A stretch of 63,359 nt of DNA from a virus, in the IMG/VR virus record IMGVR_UViG_3300023179_000108, positions 1-63,359 of that record; one strand, written 5' to 3'. This document shows positions 46,991 through 56,001 of this stretch, in pieces. Every line of letters starts with the position of its first letter. The first letter of the stretch is position 1. The translations under genes and the position numbers were made by a program. Under the pieces are notes generated by a model. It was not told the DNA's origin. It did not search any database and saw nothing but the letters and a program-made list of their open reading frames with translations.

Positions 46991-48874
46991 ATGTCTTCAT
47001 TCAAAAAACTAAGCAGATCAGACGTTACGTATGTTCCATATGTAGCTAATAAGCAATGGAATATTTCTACAAATGGTTATCCTACCTCTTCAATTGTAAT
47101 ATATAAAGGAACTAATACAAGTAGTTTCTATCCTGCTATTACTGAAGATGCATATGAATATGCTGTTTACGCTGAAATAAATCAATTATTTTATCAAACA
47201 TATACGGCTTCATTAGACACATCTTCACTAATGAACTCATTATATTATGAGTCTGCTTCATCTCAACGTCCCACATCATCATACTTTATATTTAATGATA
47301 AAGCAGAGTTAATTAGAAATTATCCTACTGGAGCCGGAGCTGGAGTTAGAGTACTAGCCGTAAATCAAAATGTTTTTGGTGAAAAAGTATTACCAAATAC
47401 TTTTATTTTATCATCGTCTGCTTACTATGTAACAGATGATGGATACGGCAATTTATATGATGGATCTACTCATATCGGAAATATATTTTATGCTCATGGA
47501 TTAGCTATTATAACTAACCAAGATTATCAAGGAATGTTTCCTTTACCTCCATTAGCGTTTGATGATAGTGCTACTTTCTTAACAACAGATTCTCCTAAAT
47601 CTATATCTGTAGCTACAAATGATAGTGGAAGAAGTGGTACTTTAATAAATAATTCATTAACATTATCTGGCAGTACAGAACAATTATCTTATTGGAGTAC
47701 AGGAAGTGGAAACACAGTTGAATTAACTACAACATCAGAAGGAGTATATGAAATATATTATACTATAGGAGCTCAAGTTGCAGGCTCATATATATTAAGA
47801 AGTAATAAAGCTAAAGTTACTGCTATTGTGAACCCTGTACCAACAGCTACACCAACCCCAACACCTACACCGACACCAACACCAACACCAACTCCTACAC
47901 CGACACCGACACCGACACCAACTGCTACTCCAACACCAACGCCGACACCAACACCAACACCGACACCAACACCTACACCGGGACCTGTTACTATATATTA
48001 TAACTTCATAACTAATCCAAGCGGTGGTTATTATGTACCTGCTGTTTCTACTAGCTTATTAATAACAGATAATGGTTCAACTGCTATTAATATTTCTAGC
48101 TCTGCTACTAGTAACTTTGGTTCTCTTGGAAGTAGATCAATAAATGTTACTTTACAATCAACAATAGGTGAGTATACCTTCTTAAAGATAGATAACGTAA
48201 CAACAGCTACTAATATATTTAATACAGTAACTTACGCCCAAGCTACTAGAAACTATAGCTTTACAACAACTAATGGAAATAACTATGCTATAACAGCATC
48301 AGCATATAACTCTCTTGTAACACCAACACCAACAGCTACGCCAACACCAACACCAACTCCAACGCCGTCGCCTACACCAACGCCGGCACCACCAACACCA
48401 ACACCAACACCAACTCCTACACCAACTCCTACACCAACACCAGGACCAAATGAGATAATGTTTATATTTGAAATATCATCTTCGTTGAATGCTAAGATTG
48501 ATCCAACATATATTGATGGTGGTTCGTTAAATACTTCAACATACCAAGCAGGAACTACATTTGCTGTACCTGCTCCAAATACAATTGTAACTGCGGGTGG
48601 TGGAGAAAAAGCAGTATATGTTGATACAACTAATCCTTCATTTGCTTTCCCAGGTAATACTTTCTACTCAGCAGTAGGATTACTTAACCCAGCTTCTGGA
48701 GCTACTATTAGCCAAACTATAACTTATGATATAATTTATAATGGTAGCACAGTAGGTACAGTTAATATGGTTCCAACAAGATTAGTTGGAAATATATTCC
48801 AAATGCCTAATAATATAATAGCATTACCATTTACAGTAGCTAATGGGGATATAATTAAATTCTACTATCATTAA
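46991..48874 (+). CDS. adhesin-like fibre protein with two Thr-Pro linkers, 627 aa
   Basis: N-terminal third is a structural domain with [20 protein letters not shown] (also known in phage structural proteins). Two stretches of alternating Thr-Pro (about residues 284-330 and 444-486) separate three beta-rich domains of about 100 residues. Such stiff linkers suit a tail fibre or adhesin that displays receptor-binding domains. The repeated codons make the linkers prone to length change. Confidence 0.75.
   Translation: MSSFKKLSRSDVTYVPYVANKQWNISTNGYPTSSIVIYKGTNTSSFYPAITEDAYEYAVYAEINQLFYQTYTASLDTSSLMNSLYYESASSQRPTSSYFIFNDKAELIRNYPTGAGAGVRVLAVNQNVFGEKVLPNTFILSSSAYYVTDDGYGNLYDGSTHIGNIFYAHGLAIITNQDYQGMFPLPPLAFDDSATFLTTDSPKSISVATNDSGRSGTLINNSLTLSGSTEQLSYWSTGSGNTVELTTTSEGVYEIYYTIGAQVAGSYILRSNKAKVTAIVNPVPTATPTPTPTPTPTPTPTPTPTPTPTPTATPTPTPTPTPTPTPTPTPGPVTIYYNFITNPSGGYYVPAVSTSLLITDNGSTAINISSSATSNFGSLGSRSINVTLQSTIGEYTFLKIDNVTTATNIFNTVTYAQATRNYSFTTTNGNNYAITASAYNSLVTPTPTATPTPTPTPTPSPTPTPAPPTPTPTPTPTPTPTPTPGPNEIMFIFEISSSLNAKIDPTYIDGGSLNTSTYQAGTTFAVPAPNTIVTAGGGEKAVYVDTTNPSFAFPGNTFYSAVGLLNPASGATISQTITYDIIYNGSTVGTVNMVPTRLVGNIFQMPNNIIALPFTVANGDIIKFYYH
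47838..47981 (+). repeat. ACACCAAC-type microsatellite encoding Thr-Pro repeats
   Basis: CCAACACCGACACCAACACC-like hexamers in frame, about 144 nt. Confidence 0.9.
48319..48444 (+). repeat. second Thr-Pro-encoding microsatellite
   Basis: The same hexamer pattern with a few Ala and Ser codons, about 126 nt. Confidence 0.9.
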
Positions 48875-48885
48875 ACTAAAAAATA

Positions 48886-49191
48886 ATGCCAGTAACACAT
48901 ACAGGACCATTTACAGTATCATTTAAAAACTCACATACTATTAATGAGTTCGAGGTTCGTTGCTTAGTTGAGGAAAGTGATTTTAATTTATCTTATAATC
49001 CAACTTTAGTAACTAATTATGCCAGCGGTTCTGTAAAAGACTTTGCTACTGGTTCTAGTTTTTATACTTATGCTACATCATTAGGTTTATATAATGATAA
49101 TAATGAATTAATGGCTGTAGCTAAATTTGGTAAACCTATGCTTATATCACCAGACACAGATATGACTTTTGTTGTAAAATATGACACATAA
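48886..49191 (+). CDS. small virion protein, 101 aa
   Basis: Essentially the C-terminal module of the 45998 protein: SLGLYNDNNELMAVAKFGKP with the same FDLSYNPT-like lead-in. A stand-alone copy of the module, possibly capping or trimerising the fibre. Overlaps the next start by 1 nt. Confidence 0.7.
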   Translation: MPVTHTGPFTVSFKNSHTINEFEVRCLVEESDFNLSYNPTLVTNYASGSVKDFATGSSFYTYATSLGLYNDNNELMAVAKFGKPMLISPDTDMTFVVKYDT

Positions 49192-49841
49192 TGATTAAAT
49201 TATTAGACATATTAAAAGAGATAAATATTAAGCAAAAAATAGCAATAGGTAGTGGAGACCAACAATCAGTATACCCTTATTTAAAAGATCCAAATTATGT
49301 TATAAAAAAATTTGATTCACAGCAGGATCAACCTGTTCTTAATAGATATGAGATAAAATATTACCTTAAAATGTTAGAACTATATCCAAAATATATAGCT
49401 AATATTATAATTCCGGATGGAAATATAAAATATTATTTTCAAGAAAAAGTAGATGTAAAAAAAGCACAAGAAGATATATGGGATGTTGTTATAAAAATAA
49501 TAAAAAAAGTAGCATTAGATTTAGAAAAAAAATATAAAACACCAAATGAAGTATATAATGATTTAGTTGCTGTGGATATATTTAATAATGCTAGCAGTTG
49601 GGAAGATATAAAAAATATAAAAGATATAGATGATTTCTTTGAAATTAATTATGGTGAAGGAATACCAATGGATGATTTATTCAACAACTATATTTATAAT
49701 AATTACTCTAAAGATATACCTCTAGTACAAAAATTAAAACCAGTTTGGGATATAGGTAAAAAAATAACTCAATTTGGATCATTTCATGAAGATAATTTAG
49801 GATATGATAAAGATGGTAATTTTAAAATAATAGATCTTTAA
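49191..49841 (+). CDS. kinase-like protein with N-terminal leader, 216 aa
   Basis: Begins MIKLLDILKEI, the leader shared by several proteins downstream. Then IAIGSGDQQSVYPYL resembles a Gly-rich loop and VIKKFD carries a candidate ATP-binding Lys. The end FHEDNLGYDKDGNFKIIDL holds H199-x-D201-N202 and D215, like the catalytic and Mg-binding residues of kinase/aminoglycoside-phosphotransferase folds. It stops one residue after D215, so there is no C-lobe beyond the activation start. Kinase activity is inference. The leader suggests packaging in the head. Confidence 0.6.
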   Translation: MIKLLDILKEINIKQKIAIGSGDQQSVYPYLKDPNYVIKKFDSQQDQPVLNRYEIKYYLKMLELYPKYIANIIIPDGNIKYYFQEKVDVKKAQEDIWDVVIKIIKKVALDLEKKYKTPNEVYNDLVAVDIFNNASSWEDIKNIKDIDDFFEINYGEGIPMDDLFNNYIYNNYSKDIPLVQKLKPVWDIGKKITQFGSFHEDNLGYDKDGNFKIIDL

Positions 49842-49847
49842 CATGTT

Positions 49848-50279
49848 ATGACACATAAATGGAAATATTGGGATCGTTTTGAACCTGAAAATTATTATGG
49901 TTTTGTTTATAAAATTACCAATTTAAAAACTGGAAAGTTTTATATTGGGAAAAAATCGTTTTATCATAACAAAAAACATAAGCTCACTAAAAAACAACTT
50001 ACTGAACAAACAGGCCGCGGTCGTAAACCTACTCATGAAACAATTCAAGTTGAAAGCGATTGGAAAACATACTGGGGTTCTAATAAGCAATTAATAGCTG
50101 ATATTAAAGAACTAGGTGAAGATAAATTTGATTGTACTATCTTAAAATTATGTAAGACCAAAAAACAACTTACGTATTGGGAAATGCACCATCAATGTCT
50201 GAGTCAATGTATAGTTAGTTATGATTTAAGTTATAATGACAATATATTAGGTAAATTCTTTCCTAAAGACTTGGTTTAG
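49848..50279 (+). CDS. GIY-YIG-like endonuclease
   Basis: 143 residues. GFVYKITNLKTGKFYIGKKS carries the GIY (here F-V-Y) and YIG halves; WKTYWGSNKQL and the Glu in YWEMHHQ supply later conserved positions. Resembles Seg-type or free-standing phage homing nucleases. Confidence 0.78.
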   Translation: MTHKWKYWDRFEPENYYGFVYKITNLKTGKFYIGKKSFYHNKKHKLTKKQLTEQTGRGRKPTHETIQVESDWKTYWGSNKQLIADIKELGEDKFDCTILKLCKTKKQLTYWEMHHQCLSQCIVSYDLSYNDNILGKFFPKDLV

Positions 50280-50300
50280 GCAAACTAATATCATATATTT
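50279..50300 (+). promoter_or_regulatory. early-type promoter for the primase operon
   Basis: GGCAAACTAATATCATATAT, overlapping the TAG of the endonuclease; an early-class promoter inside the late region. Confidence 0.5.
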
Positions 50301-50306
50301 CCTTTA

Positions 50307-51248
50307 ATGGAAAATACAGCTTTATTATTTCTGATTGAATCAGTACTAGGTAAGGGACAATCTACAAGTAAAGGTAACTACGCATTTAAATGTCCATTCT
50401 GTACTCATCATAAAAATAAATTAGAAATTAATTTAAATACAACATCAAAACGTGAAAACTTTTGGCATTGTTGGATATGTGGAGCTAAAGGAAAAACATT
50501 ACTTACTTTATTTAAAAAAATAAAAGTATCTAATAATAAAATAAGTGATTTAAATATATTAATTGTTCCTACTAAAAAGGAAGAACATATTCCTATTAGT
50601 ACTATTGAATTACCTAAAGAATTTATTTCATTATCACGTTCCATAGAAGATAAAGTTGCTCAAATTGAAGCAAAACATGCTTTAAGATTCCTAAAAAAAC
50701 GAAATATATCATCAGATGATATTATAAAATATAATATTGGTTTTTGTAAAGAAGGAAAATATGAGTATCGTGTTATTGTTCCTTCATATGATGAACAAGG
50801 CAAATTAAATTACTTTATAGCGCGTGACTATAAAGAACCATCACTTCAAAAATATAAAAATCCACCCGTATCGGCTAAAGACGTAATCGGGTTTGAGCTA
50901 TACATAAATTGGGATGCACCTATTATTCTTGTTGAAGGAATATTTGATGCTCTCACCATTAAACGAAATGTTATTCCTTTATTTGGTAAAGTAATACATG
51001 GTAAACTAATGGAAAAACTAGTTAAATCTTCTGTAGATAGAATTTATATTGCTTTAGATAATGATGCTAGACGTGATGCTTTGAAACAAGCTGAAATGTT
51101 GATGTCGTATGGTAAAGAAGTATATTTGGTTGAAATGGAAGGTAAAGACGCTAATGAAATAGGTTTTGAACAATTCTTTAAAACTATCGAGCAAACATAT
51201 CCTCTAAATCTTCAAAGTTTGCTTGAAAAAAAATTACAATTAATATGA
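50307..51248 (+). CDS. DNA primase (DnaG/gp61-like)
   Basis: 313 residues. Zinc finger C29-x2-C32...C55-x2-C58 (CPFC, CWIC), a catalytic core, and a Toprim domain with ILVEGIFDAL (Glu210) and IALDNDARRD (Asp251, Asp253). Makes RNA primers on the lagging strand. Shorter than DnaG, without a helicase-binding C-terminus. Preceded by its own early-type promoter. Confidence 0.9.
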   Translation: MENTALLFLIESVLGKGQSTSKGNYAFKCPFCTHHKNKLEINLNTTSKRENFWHCWICGAKGKTLLTLFKKIKVSNNKISDLNILIVPTKKEEHIPISTIELPKEFISLSRSIEDKVAQIEAKHALRFLKKRNISSDDIIKYNIGFCKEGKYEYRVIVPSYDEQGKLNYFIARDYKEPSLQKYKNPPVSAKDVIGFELYINWDAPIILVEGIFDALTIKRNVIPLFGKVIHGKLMEKLVKSSVDRIYIALDNDARRDALKQAEMLMSYGKEVYLVEMEGKDANEIGFEQFFKTIEQTYPLNLQSLLEKKLQLI

Positions 51249-52027
51249 TTGAAAAAAATGTAAATATACTTAAAGATCCTAAGATCAAACGTATAATTGA
51301 ACACAACGAACAAGACAAACAAATAAATGTTTTAGATTCACGTTTTTATAAGCGTAATGAAAAATATTATCCATCTGTTACTTCTATTTTAAATTATTTT
51401 CCTAAAAATAAATTCTTTCATGAATGGCTTAAAGACGTAGGACATAACAGTGATATTATAGCCGCTAAAGCATCTGCTGAAGGTACTCAAGTACATAATG
51501 CTGTTGATAGATTTTTAAATGGAGAAGAAATTCAATGGATAGATGAATATGGACACGCTATATATTCACTTGAAGTTTGGAAAATGATTTTAAAATTTGC
51601 TGAGTTCTGGAATACACATAAACCTGAACTTATAGCTACAGAATATCATTTATTCTCAGATAGCCATGAATATGCTGGTACTGCTGATTTAATAGTCAGG
51701 TTAAATAATCAAGTTTGGTTACTTGATGTTAAAACATCAAATTCACTTCATACCTCCTATGATTTACAGTTATCAGCTTATGCTGTTGCTTGGAATGAAA
51801 CACACAATACACTTATTGAGCGCACAGGTATTATATGGTTAAAAGCAGCTACTCGTGGTGAAGGTAAAGGTGATTCAATTCAAGGTAAAGGATGGCAACT
51901 AAAACCAATAGACGGTATAGCTACTAATTTTAAAATGTTTCAAAATATATATGAAATATATAAACTTGAAAATCCAGATTTTAAACCTATGACTGAGTTA
52001 TTACCTACGTCGGTCAAAGTATCTTAA
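51245..52027 (+). CDS. RecB-like PD-(D/E)XK exonuclease
   Basis: 260 residues. His84 in GTQVHNAVDRF, Asp148 in GTADLIV, Asp161-x-Lys163 in LLDVKTS and LQLSAYAVAW (Gln175, Tyr179) are the motifs of Cas4/RecB nuclease domains. No helicase part. Probably acts on DNA ends in replication or recombination. Start overlaps the primase stop by 4 nt. Confidence 0.85.
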   Translation: MIEKNVNILKDPKIKRIIEHNEQDKQINVLDSRFYKRNEKYYPSVTSILNYFPKNKFFHEWLKDVGHNSDIIAAKASAEGTQVHNAVDRFLNGEEIQWIDEYGHAIYSLEVWKMILKFAEFWNTHKPELIATEYHLFSDSHEYAGTADLIVRLNNQVWLLDVKTSNSLHTSYDLQLSAYAVAWNETHNTLIERTGIIWLKAATRGEGKGDSIQGKGWQLKPIDGIATNFKMFQNIYEIYKLENPDFKPMTELLPTSVKVS

Positions 52028-52040
52028 GTATATTTATTTG
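52028..52040 (+). promoter_or_regulatory. late-type promoter box
   Basis: GTATATTTATTTG, immediately before the GTG start; leaves almost no leader, so this may not be a working promoter. Confidence 0.3.
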
Positions 52041-52041
52041 T

Positions 52042-52731
52042 GTGAATCAACAAATAACAATAGTGATTCCTTGTAAAAACGAAGGTGAAGGAATTGTAGA
52101 TGTTATCAAATTAATATTAAAACAAATAAATTGTAAAATAATAATAGCAGACTCTTCAGATGATGAAGAGTCTATTTTATTATTGCATAAATATATTTCA
52201 TTACATTCAAATATACAAGTTATAAAAGGTGGATTACCATCAGTAGCTCGTAATAATGGAGCTAAATTAGTAACTACTCCTTATGTATTGTTTTTAGATG
52301 CTGACATTTATATATATAAGAAAAATTTAATAAGAAAATGTATTAGGTTAGCAATTCAAAATAACTATGATTTAGTTACTTGTAAATTTAAAACTGATAA
52401 ACCTTATAGATGGGTATTTAGAATATTTAATATAATACAATGGTTTAGTTTATTAACTAAACCTTTTGCTTTAGGTGGTTTTATGTTATTTAAAACAGAA
52501 ACATTTAATAAACTAAAAGGATTCAATGAACAAGATAAAGTTGCTGAAGACTACAGGCTTAGCTCAAAAATTAAATCTAAAAAATTTAAAGTGTTTAATG
52601 GTTATGTATATACTCCAAGTAGAAGATTTGATAAAAAAGGTGTATGGTATATGATTAAATTAATGTGGAAATCTTGGATTAATCAAAATAATGATAAATT
52701 TTTTGAGAATGATCAAAATTACTGGAAATAA
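52042..52731 (+). CDS. glycosyltransferase family 2
   Basis: 229 residues, GTG start. ITIVIPCKNEGEGIVDVIKL, then IIADSSDD, VARNNGAK and FLDADIYIYKKNL (metal-binding D-A-D) are classic GT2 blocks; VAEDYRLSSKI supplies the ED motif. A hydrophobic stretch (FRIFNIIQWFSLLTKPFALG) may bind membrane. Likely modifies a surface lipid or polysaccharide. Confidence 0.85.
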   Translation: MNQQITIVIPCKNEGEGIVDVIKLILKQINCKIIIADSSDDEESILLLHKYISLHSNIQVIKGGLPSVARNNGAKLVTTPYVLFLDADIYIYKKNLIRKCIRLAIQNNYDLVTCKFKTDKPYRWVFRIFNIIQWFSLLTKPFALGGFMLFKTETFNKLKGFNEQDKVAEDYRLSSKIKSKKFKVFNGYVYTPSRRFDKKGVWYMIKLMWKSWINQNNDKFFENDQNYWK

Positions 52732-52734
52732 AGT

Positions 52735-53481
52735 ATGAAAAAATATCAAACAATTATTGTCTCTGATTTACATTTAGGAATAAAAGATAGTAAAGCAGAA
52801 GAATTTATAGAATTCATTGAAAATTATTCTACTGATTTATTAATACTAAATGGTGATATTATAGATGGATGGGCTATTAATAGAGGAAGTAAATGGAAAA
52901 AACATCATACTAAAGTAATATCTAAATTATTAAAATTATCAAATAAAACAAAAATAATTTGGATTAGAGGAAATCATGATGAATTTATACAAGAATTTAT
53001 AGGATCTTATTTTGGTGGTATTGAAATTAGAGAAGATTATCGATTACAATATTATGAACATGTTGAATACGATATTTGGAAATCAAAATGTTATTATATA
53101 TTTCATGGAGATATAATTGATATTTTTATAACAAAATATAAATGGTTATCAAAATTAGGAGCAATTGGATATGATTTTGCATTATGGTTAAATAGATGGT
53201 ATAATACTTACCGCAAATGGCGTAAATTACCATACCAATCAATTTCACAAAAAATTAAAGCAGGTGTGAAGACAGCTACTAATTATATTAACGATTTTGA
53301 AACTACTGCTCTCTCTATGGCAAACAAAAACGGCTGTGATGGCGTAATTTGTGGACATATACATCAACCAGAAGACAGAATAATAAATGGTAAACGATAT
53401 TTAAATAGTGGAGATTGGGTTGAAAATATGAGTGCTATACTTATAGATAAAAATGGAAAAATAGAAATTTATAAAAAATAA
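52735..53481 (+). CDS. metallophosphoesterase, LpxH/UDP-diacylglucosamine hydrolase-like
   Basis: 248 residues. SDLHLG (Asp11, His13), LNGDIIDGW (Asp41), RGNHDEF (Asn80, His81), FHGD and CGHIHQPE. The order and the WINRxY-type middle (FALWLNRWYNTYRKW) match LpxH-like hydrolases acting on UDP-2,3-diacylglucosamine. Next to the glycosyltransferase, it suggests that the phage alters lipid A or a related envelope glycolipid (inference). Confidence 0.82.
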   Translation: MKKYQTIIVSDLHLGIKDSKAEEFIEFIENYSTDLLILNGDIIDGWAINRGSKWKKHHTKVISKLLKLSNKTKIIWIRGNHDEFIQEFIGSYFGGIEIREDYRLQYYEHVEYDIWKSKCYYIFHGDIIDIFITKYKWLSKLGAIGYDFALWLNRWYNTYRKWRKLPYQSISQKIKAGVKTATNYINDFETTALSMANKNGCDGVICGHIHQPEDRIINGKRYLNSGDWVENMSAILIDKNGKIEIYKK

Positions 53482-53484
53482 ATT

Positions 53485-53610
53485 ATGTATAAGATTTTAG
53501 ATACACTGTTTAACTTTAATTCAAATAAAAAAATAGACTTTGAAAAAGGTGTTTATTGGGGAATAATCACATTTATTTCTTTATTATTGTTTTTTTCATA
53601 TATACTATAA
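53485..53610 (+). CDS. small membrane protein, 41 aa
   Basis: MYKILDTLFNFNSNKKIDFE then GVYWGIITFISLLLFFSYIL: one C-terminal membrane helix. Last gene before a terminator. Confidence 0.55.
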   Translation: MYKILDTLFNFNSNKKIDFEKGVYWGIITFISLLLFFSYIL

Positions 53611-53622
53611 ATTTATTGTTTT

Positions 53623-53635
53623 AAATATTTATAGG
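53623..53635 (+). promoter_or_regulatory. late-type promoter box
   Basis: AAATATTTATAGG directly before the hairpin at 53634. Confidence 0.4.
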
Positions 53636-53669
53636 TGGCTTGGTTTGTCCAAGTCACCTATTTATTTTT
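53634..53669 (+). terminator. hairpin, probable terminator
   Basis: GGTGGCTTGG-TTTG-TCCAAGTCACC then TATTTATTTTT; could alternatively be a stable 5' leader hairpin of the 53676 mRNA if the box just upstream is its promoter. Confidence 0.6.
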
Positions 53670-53675
53670 ACAACA

Positions 53676-55076
53676 ATGAATTTAGGACAATACTTAGTAC
53701 AACAGTTATTAGAGGATAATATACAAGAAGTATACCCAAAGCGTTCTTCAGATGACATTAATCAAAATTATGTAACTAAAAAAGAACATTGGATTGAAAA
53801 AGCAGCTGCTGACTTTAATTATCCAATACCAGATATACGTTTTGCTTTTATAGCGGGAGGTATGGTAGTGTTAACTGATGATATTTGGTCTAAATTAGAA
53901 AATCAAGACTTAGAAGATGATTTAGAACTTGATGGTCCAGCAATGGTATTAAATTATGATGATGATAAGTATTATTTAGTATATGGAGGTAATTTATTAA
54001 GAAAACATAAAGAATTAAATAAAATACCTAAAGTATTAATGGGTAAACTTAATGTTAAAGGTCCTAAACCATTTCCATTAAAAGAAGGATTAGATAAAGA
54101 TACATTAAACTCATTTTTAAAATTTGCAATTAAAGAATTAGGATTAAAACAGTTACCTTCAAAGATTACTTTATCTAAAAACGTTAAAAAAGCAAGAGAA
54201 CGCCATACATTTGGTACATTCAATTCTGAAAATAAAAGCATTTGGTTATACACTAACAACAGAAATACAGCTGATATTTTAAGAACATTAGCTCATGAAT
54301 TAGTACATCGTAAACAAGAGGAAGATGGTAGATTAAAACCTGATAGTGGTGAAACAGGTTCTGAAATTGAAAATGAAGCTAATGCTAAAGCGGGTGTATT
54401 GTTAAGAAAGTTTGGAGAAAAAAATCCAATGATATACGAGGGAATGTATGGTAATTACTTATTTGGAGATAAAAATACAGGAGCTGCTATTGGTTGGTAT
54501 GAGAATGAAATGGAATCTGATACTCCTGCTGAGAAAAAATTATTTAATATCCTAAAAAAATATACCGATTCAGAATATGAAACTTACTCAGCTGTAAATT
54601 TGGATGATTTTATCCCTATTTTTAAAAAATTAAAAAACCAATATCCTGAAATAGTAGATCCTAAATTATCATCTAATACCTACATTTATAGAGGTACTAG
54701 TTTACCAAAAGAACAAATAGATAAATTAAATGCTGAGATAAAAGATACAACATATTATAAACAAGGATATATTATTCCTAATCAAACGTATAAGTCTAGA
54801 AGAAAAGCCCAATCGTGGAGTATTAATTATTTTACAGCTTCAGGATTTGCTTTTACAAGTGCTGAAAAAAAAGGAGGAGTACCTGTTATAATGAGAGCAA
54901 AAGTATCAGATGCTGATTTATATTTTAATTCAAAATTTATAGACAAATTAAGCACTCAAGCAGAAGATGAAACTTTCAATATAGTTAACCCAATTCCAGT
55001 AGATATTATGGTTATGGAATTTTATGAAGATGAATTTGAAGATATAGAAGCAGGATATTTACATACTAAAAAATAA
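53676..55076 (+). CDS. metallopeptidase-ADP-ribosyltransferase fusion with leader-like N-terminus, 466 aa
   Basis: Start at 53676; the frame is open from 53640 but that part runs through a hairpin. N-terminal NLGQYLVQQLLEDNIQE is a leader-like helix. Residues 40-125 are a small unknown domain. Residues 140-245 carry HELVH (207-211) with downstream E230/E232/E234, the signature of a zinc metallopeptidase. Residues 254-450 carry an ART layout: YIYRG (Arg339), QSWSINYF (Ser380-Trp-Ser382) and EDE (430-432), the R-S-E pattern. This half is homologous to the 62005 protein (EGMYGNYLFGD against EGIFGDYLFAD). ART enzymes attach ADP-ribose from NAD to targets. The fusion is unusual. Host targets are unknown. 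Confidence 0.75.
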   Translation: MNLGQYLVQQLLEDNIQEVYPKRSSDDINQNYVTKKEHWIEKAAADFNYPIPDIRFAFIAGGMVVLTDDIWSKLENQDLEDDLELDGPAMVLNYDDDKYYLVYGGNLLRKHKELNKIPKVLMGKLNVKGPKPFPLKEGLDKDTLNSFLKFAIKELGLKQLPSKITLSKNVKKARERHTFGTFNSENKSIWLYTNNRNTADILRTLAHELVHRKQEEDGRLKPDSGETGSEIENEANAKAGVLLRKFGEKNPMIYEGMYGNYLFGDKNTGAAIGWYENEMESDTPAEKKLFNILKKYTDSEYETYSAVNLDDFIPIFKKLKNQYPEIVDPKLSSNTYIYRGTSLPKEQIDKLNAEIKDTTYYKQGYIIPNQTYKSRRKAQSWSINYFTASGFAFTSAEKKGGVPVIMRAKVSDADLYFNSKFIDKLSTQAEDETFNIVNPIPVDIMVMEFYEDEFEDIEAGYLHTKK

Positions 55077-55080
55077 TGTT

Positions 55081-55665
55081 ATGAGCGAATCAATGTTACA
55101 ACGTGAATTTCGTGAACGTGATGTTCAACGAATGAGAAATATAATCACTAAAAATGCTGATGCTAAAACAGTAACACAAGTTGGTTATACTAAAAAACAA
55201 ATAGAATATAATGAAGGCGATATTTGGGAAGAAAACGGCAAACAGTGGATTATTAAAAATGGTATAAAACAGACTGTTACTCGTTTTGATAAGTTAAAAA
55301 AATCAATCATATTACCTATTACATGCCCTAAATGTAATAAAGCAATGAAGGCAACATCATTAAATAAAAAGATGTGGCCTATTCATGGCACCTGTTTTGA
55401 TTGTGTCATTGAAATGGAAACTGAGTTAAAACGTCAAGGTAAGTTTGAAGAATATGCTCGCAATTTAGTTAATCGAGGTGTTAAAACTCATATTAAAGAT
55501 GTTGAAGACTTAATTTTAGAAATAGCATTAGAAGACAATAATGAAGAATTTGTTACTGAACAAGGTGATATTGAAAAATGGGCTGGTAAAGGTATTGATA
55601 AACAAAAAATAATACAAGAATTACAAGAATATATAGCTAAACTTAAAGACCATATCTCTTCATAA
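55081..55665 (+). CDS. zinc-ribbon protein, 194 aa
   Basis: N-terminal SESMLQREFRERDVQRMRNI helix, then ITCPKCNKAMKATSLNKKMW...CFDCVIEME, a C-x2-C...C-x2-C ribbon at about 86-117, and a helical acidic C-terminus. I recall similar proteins in T4-like environmental phages without a function. Possibly a structural or assembly factor. Confidence 0.68.
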   Translation: MSESMLQREFRERDVQRMRNIITKNADAKTVTQVGYTKKQIEYNEGDIWEENGKQWIIKNGIKQTVTRFDKLKKSIILPITCPKCNKAMKATSLNKKMWPIHGTCFDCVIEMETELKRQGKFEEYARNLVNRGVKTHIKDVEDLILEIALEDNNEEFVTEQGDIEKWAGKGIDKQKIIQELQEYIAKLKDHISS

Positions 55666-55675
55666 TATTTATAGG
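55662..55675 (+). promoter_or_regulatory. late-type promoter box
   Basis: ATAATATTTATAGG, overlapping the end of the 55081 gene. Confidence 0.5.
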
Positions 55676-55697
55676 CAATTAACTATTAAAATGAAGT

Positions 55698-56000
55698 ATG
55701 GAATCAAATAACATTTGGTCAGTAATAATTACAGCTATAACTATTTTAGGAGGTAGTACAGCATTTCGTTTTTATGAACAAAGAGCACAAAAAAGAGAAA
55801 GAGATGAAGATTTTATTAGACATGACTGTAAAGATAGAATCGCTAAGTTAGAAGCACTTTTAGAAGAATCATCTGAAGAAAAAAACGAACTACGCAACTT
55901 AATTATAAAATTAACAGCTGAAGTAGCTGAACTGCGAGTTAAAGTAGAATACTTATCTGAAGAAAACGCTAAATTAGAAAAAGCATTCAAACCAAAATAA
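55698..56000 (+). CDS. membrane-anchored coiled-coil protein, 100 aa
   Basis: One N-terminal membrane helix (IWSVIITAITILGGSTAF) and a long Glu/Lys coiled coil to the end. The topology of an i-spanin or a holin accessory; it lies two genes before an amidase, so a second lysis cassette is possible. Confidence 0.65.
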   Translation: MESNNIWSVIITAITILGGSTAFRFYEQRAQKRERDEDFIRHDCKDRIAKLEALLEESSEEKNELRNLIIKLTAEVAELRVKVEYLSEENAKLEKAFKPK

Positions 56001-56001
56001 C

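Noticed and set aside
46991-48874. Diversity-generating retroelement target in the adhesin
   Set aside because: No reverse transcriptase and no template repeat with adenine-specific differences is visible in the window.
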